Shown here: in pieces, positions 1 to 4,540 of the stretch
Position numbering within the stretch: position 1 is the first letter of the stretch
How the letters are laid out: each line of letters opens with the position of its first letter
Origin: Abditibacteriota bacterium
Lineage (GTDB): Bacteria > Armatimonadota > UBA5829
Length of the DNA stretch: 5,412 nucleotides
Direction: 5' to 3'
Assembly (NCBI GenBank): GCA_017958015.1
Contig: JAGDDM010000073.1
Coordinates: 1-5,412 of the forward strand
Notes under the pieces: generated by a model
Databases searched by the model: none
What the model was told of the DNA's origin: nothing
Seen by the model: the letters and a program-made list of their open reading frames with translations, nothing else
Made by a program: the position numbers and the translations under genes

Positions 1-9
1 AAAAATTTT

Positions 10-678
10 ATGGATTTTTTTAAGTTTCTTTCAACAACGGATCTCTTTCGGGGAATCAAAGAGGATGATATCAGGAAACTGACCGGATATCTCGGCTACA
101 AAAACAAGCAATACGATAAAAACGAGACGATTTTCGGAACGGGCGATAAAGTGTCGAAAACCGGTATTCTTTTAAGCGGAAGCGTGAATATGATTATAAA
201 TCACCCGTGGGGTGCCTCAAGTCTGTTCGGGCGAAAGAGCGCGGGCGGCGTAATCGGCGGAATGTATCCCGGCGCGACGGAACGCCCGCTTGTATTTGAC
301 ATTGTGGCGGCGGAAAACTGCGAAGTGATGTTTTTCGATACCGACAAGATGTTGACCGTCACCGAAAACAGCCCCGCTTGCCACGCCGATATGCTACGCA
401 ATCTCGTAAGCATAGCGGCGGAAACATGTATGAACCAAGCGGTAAGAATGATACATATCGCCCCAAAGCCTCTGCGCCACCGCCTTATGTCCTACCTTGA
501 GGAACAGGCGCTGATAAACGATTCCCGGAAATTCCGAATTCCCGTCACTCATAAGCAACTCGCCGAATATCTGAACGTCAACCGAAGCGCCATGTCCTAC
601 GAACTGTCGAGAATGAGAGAAGAAGGACTTATAAACTATCACAAGTCCGACTTCGAGATTTTCTTCGGCAACAAATAA
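10..678 (+). CDS. Crp/Fnr-family transcriptional regulator
   Basis: A 222-residue protein with the two-domain layout and usual length of the Crp/Fnr family. Residues about 11-115 look like a cyclic-nucleotide-binding-type beta roll (DLFRGI near 11, GILLSGSVNMI at 52-62). A dimer-helix region follows at about 118-145. A winged helix-turn-helix lies at about 176-212, with the turn and recognition helix in HKQLAEYLNVNRSAMSYELS. The phosphate-binding cassette is not recognisable: GGVIGGMYPG at 79-88 replaces the FGE...RxS pattern, so cAMP binding is unlikely and the ligand is unknown. Cysteines are C104, C124 and C140, and there is no N-terminal FNR-type cluster. Only nine bases precede this ATG and the frame stays open through them, so the promoter and ribosome site are not visible and an upstream start cannot be excluded. 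Alignment of the N-terminus with remembered family members favours this start. It faces the lipoprotein gene and need not regulate this locus. Confidence 0.9.
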   Translation: MDFFKFLSTTDLFRGIKEDDIRKLTGYLGYKNKQYDKNETIFGTGDKVSKTGILLSGSVNMIINHPWGASSLFGRKSAGGVIGGMYPGATERPLVFDIVAAENCEVMFFDTDKMLTVTENSPACHADMLRNLVSIAAETCMNQAVRMIHIAPKPLRHRLMSYLEEQALINDSRKFRIPVTHKQLAEYLNVNRSAMSYELSRMREEGLINYHKSDFEIFFGNK

Positions 679-680
679 CA

Positions 681-713
681 AAAAAAGCTCCCCTCTTCCG
701 AAAAGAGGGGAGC
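681..713 (-). terminator. Rho-independent terminator between convergent genes
   Basis: A perfect 11-bp stem (GCTCCCCTCTT at 687-697 with AAGAGGGGAGC at 703-713) closes a 5-nt loop. Read on the minus strand it is followed at once by six T residues (A-run 681-686), which makes a textbook terminator for the leftward lipoprotein gene ending at 728. On the plus strand the hairpin is followed only by CTTAATAA, so termination of the regulator transcript would be weaker. Confidence 0.92.
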
Positions 714-727
714 CTTAATAACATCCG

Positions 728-1435
728 CTATCGCGTCATCGCGGACAGCGAGACCAAATCCAAGGTACCGCTGACTCTGAGGGTTCCGTTATCCACCCGG
801 ATGGAATCGATGACGGTGCCGGGGGCCATGTCGTCGGAGGAGAAGATGGGGTTGAGGCGTTTTTCCACGAAGTCGCGGACGACGCCGGGGGTGCTGACGC
901 CGAAGATTTTCAGTTTATCCAGGTCGATGTCCACGGTCTCTTTGTTCCGCAGAACAAGTTCCGACTCGAAGGAGGTGCGGACGGAGGCTATTTTCGTTTT
1001 GAGTTTCGCGCTTGCCTTAATCTTGCCTTTCTCGAAGACGGCGTTGAAGTCCTTCACCTCGTCCCGTTCCCGGTTCACGTAGTCCGTGAGGGCGTAGTCG
1101 TCCACCACGGCGGTGAATACGGTGGAGCCCACGCTCTCAAGGTTCTTTTTCTTGGTGTTGGCCTTCACGTCGGTCATCACCGCGTCCACTTCCGCCACCT
1201 TGAGCCCGGCGTTGGTACGCACGCCCTTGCCCACGATGTGTATCCGCCGGACTTTGCCCTTCAGATACTCGCCGGTACTGCCGTCCACCTCAATCTTGTA
1301 GGAGTCGGCGGGTCCCAGGCGTTCTTTCACCGTGTTCAAAACGATTTTCTTCGCTATCATATCCGAGGGGCTGTTGCAGCCGACGAAAGCGGCCAAAGCC
1401 CCCAGCAAAACAAGCACAGTAAGTATTTTTTTCAT
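728..1435 (-). CDS. Predicted lipoprotein, DUF2993 (LmeA-like) family
   Basis: A 235-residue protein with a lipoprotein signal peptide: MKK, a hydrophobic stretch to about residue 18, and a lipobox FVGC with the modified cysteine at C20. Asn at +2 would not act as the enteric inner-membrane retention signal. The mature part alternates short strands, for example VRRIHIVGKGV at 62-72 and LKVAEVDAVMTDV at 78-90, and ends in SIRVDNGTLRVSGTLDL at 211-227. This pattern resembles DUF2993 proteins, which include mycobacterial LmeA, a lipid-binding envelope protein. The family match is by pattern, not by search. I infer an envelope lipid-binding or structural role. The start is supported by GAGG (1445-1442) six bases upstream and by a strong promoter just beyond. 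It is monocistronic and ends at a strong terminator. Confidence 0.78.
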   Translation of the reverse strand: MKKILTVLVLLGALAAFVGCNSPSDMIAKKIVLNTVKERLGPADSYKIEVDGSTGEYLKGKVRRIHIVGKGVRTNAGLKVAEVDAVMTDVKANTKKKNLESVGSTVFTAVVDDYALTDYVNRERDEVKDFNAVFEKGKIKASAKLKTKIASVRTSFESELVLRNKETVDIDLDKLKIFGVSTPGVVRDFVEKRLNPIFSSDDMAPGTVIDSIRVDNGTLRVSGTLDLVSLSAMTR

Positions 1436-1451
1436 ATCGCACCTCGCTTAT

Positions 1452-1480
1452 ATTATACTATACCGGTATTTTTCCCGCAA
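1452..1480 (-). promoter_or_regulatory. Sigma70-type promoter of the lipoprotein gene
   Basis: On the minus strand TTGCGG (1480-1475) and a perfect TATAAT (1457-1452) are separated by exactly 17 bp. Transcription would start near 1445, leaving a leader of only about 10 nt that begins at or near the GAGG ribosome site. Confidence 0.75.
1460..1469. promoter_or_regulatory. Palindrome ATACCGGTAT, possible operator
   Basis: A perfect 10-bp palindrome sits in the spacer of the leftward promoter, and also where the -35 region of the rightward promoter should be. A protein bound here could affect both directions. It does not match the TTGAT-N4-ATCAA FNR site or the TGTGA-N6-TCACA CRP site, so the binder is unknown. 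Confidence 0.35.
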
Positions 1481-1508
1481 ATATTGTATAATGATTATAT
1501 GAAAGGAG
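1464..1508 (+). promoter_or_regulatory. Promoter and ribosome site of the hydrolase cluster
   Basis: A perfect TATAAT at 1487-1492 is the -10 box. The -35 at 17-bp spacing (1464-1469, CGGTAT) is poor, which suggests dependence on an activator or on the strong -10 alone. Transcription would start near 1499, and AGGAG at 1504-1508 lies six bases before the ATG at 1515, so the leader is about 15 nt. The -10 is also the left arm of an inverted repeat, TATAAT-G-ATTATA (1487-1499). Confidence 0.6.
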
Positions 1509-1514
1509 CCGCTT

Positions 1515-2642
1515 ATGAATTTGTTTGATATTCCCGAAAACGTCGAGACACGATGGGCCTCTTGCGAGAATCCCCACGGACTGAAGGGCGAAGGGGGAAA
1601 AGAACGACGCGGCAGAAAAGGCAGTGCCTACAAGCGCGTCATGGTCCCGGGGGAAGTTCTCACCCTGGCCCACGCCGAAAACACCCGGGGCATAATACGG
1701 CGGATGTGGATGACCTTTCGCAACAAAGACAAAACCGGACTTTTGGGGTTTGTCATAAGAATGTATTGGGACGGCTGCGAAAAGCCGGCGGTGGAGGCGC
1801 CTCTGGGTGACTTCTTCTGCCAGCCCTGGGGCGTGCCCGCGAGGTTCCAAAACGCCTGGTTCGACAACTCCGAGGGAAGATCCTTCGTTTGTCGAATTCC
1901 CATGCCCTTCCGCAAAGGTTTCAAAATCACCGTCACAAACGAAAGCGACATCGACCAGCCCCTGTTCTTCTACGACGTCAACCTGACCGTAAACGACGAC
2001 ATCCCCAAAAACGCCGGTTATTTCCACTGCCACTACCGCCGGGAGCACAGAACCACTCCCAAGCGCGACTTCGAAATTCTGCCGAAGACCCTCGGCGAAG
2101 GTCGGTTTTTGGGCTGCGCCCTGGGCGCCATAGCCAATCAGGCGGAGTACGCCCAAATGTGGTGGGGTGAGGGCGAAGTGAAGATGTACATAGACGGCGA
2201 CACCGACTATCCCACCCTCTGCGGCACAGGAACCGAAGACTACATCGCCACCGCCTGGGGACAGGGACAATTCGATTGCATGTGGCACGGCTGCCCTCTG
2301 GCGGACCACATCAACATGAAGTACGGATTCTACCGGCTCCACGGCCCGGACCCGGTGTATTTTCACAAAGACATACGGGTCACCATTCAGCAGATAGGCA
2401 ACCCCAGCCGGGATTTCATCGACCTCTACCTCAGGGAAACCGGCAAGGTCTTTGAGCGGGCGGGCTACGACGGAGACGTCACCTCCGCGGACACGGAAGA
2501 CAACTTCAAATACTACTTCGAGCGCAGCGACGACTGGTGCGCCACCGCCTACTACTATCTGAACTCTCCCGTTGACGACATGCCGGAGATAATCCCCTAC
2601 GAGGAACGGATTTACGGCCTCGCAAACTCAAAGGTACTTTAA
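1515..2642 (+). CDS. DUF2961 / GH172-type glycoside hydrolase
   Basis: A 375-residue protein carrying the signature run of the DUF2961 family. Seen in order: ENPHGLKGEGG at 18-28, RRMWMTF at 62-68, the strand leading to YWDG at 84-87, VEAPLGDFF at 93-101, IPMPFRKGFKITVTNES at 128-144, YFHCHYRRE at 169-177, WWGEGEVKMYIDGD at 216-229, GTGTEDY at 237-243 and YGFYRL at 270-275. Family members include GH172 difructose-dianhydride and D-arabinofuranosidase-type enzymes that act on fructofuranosides or arabinofuranosides. The glutamates in WWGEGE (E219/E221) and GTGTED (E241) are the candidate catalytic pair. The length is normal and intact. No signal peptide is present, so it probably acts in the cytoplasm, unlike the downstream products. 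AGGAG precedes the start at good spacing. It is the first gene of the cluster and ends one base before the next start. The exact substrate cannot be read from the sequence. Confidence 0.9.
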   Translation: MNLFDIPENVETRWASCENPHGLKGEGGKERRGRKGSAYKRVMVPGEVLTLAHAENTRGIIRRMWMTFRNKDKTGLLGFVIRMYWDGCEKPAVEAPLGDFFCQPWGVPARFQNAWFDNSEGRSFVCRIPMPFRKGFKITVTNESDIDQPLFFYDVNLTVNDDIPKNAGYFHCHYRREHRTTPKRDFEILPKTLGEGRFLGCALGAIANQAEYAQMWWGEGEVKMYIDGDTDYPTLCGTGTEDYIATAWGQGQFDCMWHGCPLADHINMKYGFYRLHGPDPVYFHKDIRVTIQQIGNPSRDFIDLYLRETGKVFERAGYDGDVTSADTEDNFKYYFERSDDWCATAYYYLNSPVDDMPEIIPYEERIYGLANSKVL

Positions 2643-2643
2643 C

Positions 2644-3498
2644 ATGAAAAAACTTCTCGTCATCGCGGCCCTCATCGGACTTTTCGCCTCCGCCTCCCAC
2701 GCCGACTTCAAGCTGTGGCAGCTCAGCGCCCACAATCACACAATCCAGATGTGCGGCTACGTGATTCAAACGGAGCACGGCAAGATTATCATGATTGACG
2801 GAGGTTTCTATCCCGACGGCGAAGCGGTTCGGGACTTTGTGAACGAGCGGGGAGGCGTGGTGGAAGCCTGGTTCCTCACCCACTACCACAACGACCACAC
2901 CGGGGCCCTGTCCACCATTCTCACCGACGGCAAAGGCCCGAAAATCAACAGAGTGTACATTCATCCCCTGGACTACGACAAGGTAAACATCTACGAAAAC
3001 GACCGGATGATCAGAATCCTGAACGACCAATTCAAAGAACACAACATCTTCCCCCTCACCCTTGTTGCGGGCACCGTCTTTTATATCGACGGAGTGAAGA
3101 TAGAGGTTCTTCGGGTTTACAACCCGGATATTCACGAAAACTTCGGCAATAACGCCGGCAGCGTTTTCAGAATAAGCGACTCCAAACGTTCCGTCCTCTT
3201 TTTGGGGGACCTGGGCGTTGAGGGCGGCAGAGAACTGCTGGCAAAATACGGAAATAAACTGAAATCGGACTATGTCCAAATGGCCCACCACGGCCAAAAC
3301 GGCGTTGAGAAAGACGTGTACGAAGCCATCAATCCCAAGGTTTGCCTCTGGCCCACTCCCAAGTGGCTCTGGGACAACAATCGGGGCAAAGGCTACAATA
3401 CCGGCCCCTGGAAAACCGTTGAGGTCCGCGGATGGATGGACGAACTGGGAGTAAAAACCCACTACGTGTCCATGGACGGAATACAGGAAATTAAATAG
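2644..3498 (+). CDS. Secreted metallo-beta-lactamase-fold hydrolase, copy 1 (ComEC-like motifs)
   Basis: A 284-residue protein with a Sec signal peptide (residues 1-20, cleavage likely after SHA, mature start DFKLWQL). The metal site of the MBL fold is present: THYHNDHTG gives H80, H82, D84 and H85, the bridging aspartate is D189 in FLGDLG, and the terminal histidines are H215/H216 in MAHHGQNG. The NN-x-x-S motif at 169-173, where classical MBLs have a third histidine, together with the HHG motif, resembles the ComEC/Rec2-type MBL domain, but without the membrane channel. The C-terminus has a distinctive Trp-rich segment (CLWPTPKWLWDNN at 234-246, then GPW and RGWMDELGVKT). The start follows the upstream stop by one base, with AAGGT at 2631-2635 as ribosome site, so coupled translation is likely. 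ComEC relatives are nucleases or phosphodiesterases, but the substrate here is unknown. It is the paralogue of the next gene. Confidence 0.88.
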   Translation: MKKLLVIAALIGLFASASHADFKLWQLSAHNHTIQMCGYVIQTEHGKIIMIDGGFYPDGEAVRDFVNERGGVVEAWFLTHYHNDHTGALSTILTDGKGPKINRVYIHPLDYDKVNIYENDRMIRILNDQFKEHNIFPLTLVAGTVFYIDGVKIEVLRVYNPDIHENFGNNAGSVFRISDSKRSVLFLGDLGVEGGRELLAKYGNKLKSDYVQMAHHGQNGVEKDVYEAINPKVCLWPTPKWLWDNNRGKGYNTGPWKTVEVRGWMDELGVKTHYVSMDGIQEIK

Positions 3499-3527
3499 GT
3501 GTTAGGTGTTAGGGGTTAGGTTTTAGC
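3496..3527 (+). repeat. Heptad repeat array, G-rich on plus strand
   Basis: Units of exactly 7 bp follow each other: TAGGTGT (3496-3502), TAGGTGT (3503-3509), TAGGGGT (3510-3516), TAGGTTT (3517-3523), then a decayed TAGC. The first unit supplies the TAG stop codon of the preceding gene. GG runs recur every 7 bp, so the transcript could form a weak two-layer G-quadruplex. GGTTAG (3514-3519) can also pair with CTAACC (3530-3535). Confidence 0.75.
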
Positions 3528-3537
3528 GGCTAACCTC

Positions 3538-3578
3538 GCGGTGTCGGGCTTATAATCCGTTGCCGCAGGCAACACCGC
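3538..3578. other. Hairpin core of the intergenic repeat element
   Basis: A perfect hairpin GTTGCC-GCA-GGCAAC (3559-3573) is enclosed by a second stem, GCGGT (3538-3542) with ACCGC (3574-3578), leaving a 16-nt bulge on the 5' side. No T-run follows, so it is not a rho-independent terminator. TATAAT occurs inside the bulge (3551-3556) but has no acceptable -35. The structure could act on mRNA stability between the paralogues, or could be the core of a dispersed repeat. Confidence 0.55.
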
Positions 3579-3610
3579 CCCTATTCCCTACTCCCTTTTC
3601 CCTATTCCCT
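3579..3610 (-). repeat. Heptad repeat array, G-quadruplex-capable on minus strand
   Basis: The plus strand reads CCCTATT, CCCTACT, CCCTTTT, CCCTATT, CCCT with an exact 7-bp period (C-runs at 3578-3581, 3586-3588, 3593-3595, 3600-3602, 3607-3609). The minus strand therefore has five runs of at least three G separated by 4-nt loops, which meets the usual definition of a potential G-quadruplex. It lies in the template strand just upstream of the second hydrolase gene. Confidence 0.8.
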
Positions 3611-3634
3611 CACACTATCAATCGGGAGATAAAA

Positions 3635-4501
3635 ATGAAATTCGCAATCACACTTATCGCACTTATAACTATGGCTGTAACCGCCAATGCCGACTTCAAA
3701 GTCTGGCAGCTGGCGCCCAACAACCACCCCAGTCAGATGATGGGGTATGTGATTCAGACTCAGCACGGCAAGATTATCATGATTGACGGCGGCTGTCCCC
3801 CGGACGGCGAGATGATTCGGGACTTCGTGAACGCCCGTGGCGGCGTTGTCCACGCTTGGTTCATCACCCACTACCACGACGACCACACCGGCGCGCTGGC
3901 GGAGCTGATGACAATGCCGAACGCCCCCAAGATCGAGAAAGTCTACATGTGTCACACGAAGTATGAGGACGCAAAAAAATACGACTTCGTCCCCGAGTGG
4001 GCGGACATTATTCCCAAACTCGACGACGGCTTCAAAAAACTGAACATCTTCCCCAACACATTGGTTGCCGGCACGGAGTTCATCGTGGACGGCGTGAAGA
4101 TAGAGGTTCTGCGGGTAGCCAACCCCGCCATGCATAACAACTTCGGCAACAACCAAAGCTGCGTGTTCAAAATCAGCGACTCAAAGCGGAGTTTCATCTT
4201 CCTGGGAGATCTCGGCATAGAAGGCGGAAAGGAACTCTTGGCCTCGAAATACGCCTCCAAGCTGAAATCGGACTACTGCCAAATGGCGCACCACGGACAA
4301 AACGGCTGTACAAGAGAGGTCTACGAAGCCATCGCTCCCAAGGTCTGCCTCTGGCCCGCCCCCGCTTGGCTGTGGGATAACGACAACGGCGGCGGCAAGG
4401 GCAGCGGCCCCTGGGCCACCCTCACCGTCCGCGGGTGGATGGAAGAACTCGGCGTAAAGACCAACTATACCGAGAAAGACGGAATCGTAGAGATTAAATA
4501 A
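3635..4501 (+). CDS. Secreted metallo-beta-lactamase-fold hydrolase, copy 2 (ComEC-like motifs)
   Basis: A 288-residue protein, about two thirds identical by eye to the preceding gene over most of its length. The signal peptide is residues 1-19 (cleavage after ANA, mature start DFKVWQL). Metal ligands are kept: H79, H81, D83 and H84 in THYHDDHTG, D192 in FLGDLG, and H219/H220 in MAHHGQNG. The NNQSCV motif at 172-177 and the Trp-rich C-terminus (LWPAPAWLWDND) are also kept. The main divergence and length difference fall at about residues 105-140. Cysteines have increased to six (C54, C106, C176, C215, C225, C238) against two in copy 1. An in-frame ATG at 3560 is rejected because it would translate the repeat array and bury the signal peptide. 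The ATG at 3635 has GGGAG (3624-3628) six bases upstream. Probably cotranscribed with its neighbours; the substrate is unknown. Confidence 0.88.
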   Translation: MKFAITLIALITMAVTANADFKVWQLAPNNHPSQMMGYVIQTQHGKIIMIDGGCPPDGEMIRDFVNARGGVVHAWFITHYHDDHTGALAELMTMPNAPKIEKVYMCHTKYEDAKKYDFVPEWADIIPKLDDGFKKLNIFPNTLVAGTEFIVDGVKIEVLRVANPAMHNNFGNNQSCVFKISDSKRSFIFLGDLGIEGGKELLASKYASKLKSDYCQMAHHGQNGCTREVYEAIAPKVCLWPAPAWLWDNDNGGGKGSGPWATLTVRGWMEELGVKTNYTEKDGIVEIK

Positions 4502-4527
4502 GTGTTAAAAACACATGAGAAAACGAT

Positions 4528-4535
4528 AAAGGAGG
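4528..4535 (+). promoter_or_regulatory. Strong ribosome binding site of the GH3 gene
   Basis: AAAGGAGG lies five bases before the ATG at 4541. It is the best Shine-Dalgarno match in the window and fixes the GH3 start. The 39-bp gap 4502-4540 has no promoter or terminator. It holds only a 5-bp hairpin (GTGTT-AAA-AACAC, 4502-4514). Confidence 0.75.
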
Positions 4536-4540
4536 CTTAT

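Noticed and set aside
1458..2366. 302-codon open frame on the minus strand
   Set aside because: It lies antisense to the GH172 gene, whose family motifs are unmistakable. The protein is low-complexity in Val, Gly and His with no signal or motif, as expected from the strong third-position C bias of the real gene.
2506..3462. 318-codon open frame on the minus strand
   Set aside because: Antisense to MBL copy 1 and the end of the GH172 gene. The Val-rich composition mirrors the sense codons and there is no ribosome site or domain.
3551..3556. TATAAT as an internal promoter for copy 2
   Set aside because: No plausible -35 at 16-18 bp (GCTAAC, GGCTAA, CGGCTA), and it sits in the bulge of a structured repeat. 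Possible but unsupported.
3496..3610. CRISPR array
   Set aside because: The repeat period is 7 bp with no spacers, and no cas genes are present. This is a short tandem repeat, not a CRISPR array.
3560..3634. 25-codon N-terminal extension of MBL copy 2
   Set aside because: It encodes a Pro/Phe-rich peptide from the heptad array, has no ribosome site, and would block the signal peptide. The internal ATG at 3635 has GGGAG and aligns with copy 1.
3602..4156. 184-codon open frame on the minus strand
   Set aside because: Antisense to MBL copy 2. It looks like the same kind of shadow as the one opposite copy 1, which follows from paralogy and not from selection.
4515..4529. Four-codon leader ORF (ATG AGA AAA CGA TAA) before GH3
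   Set aside because: No ribosome site precedes it, and so short a frame is expected by chance.
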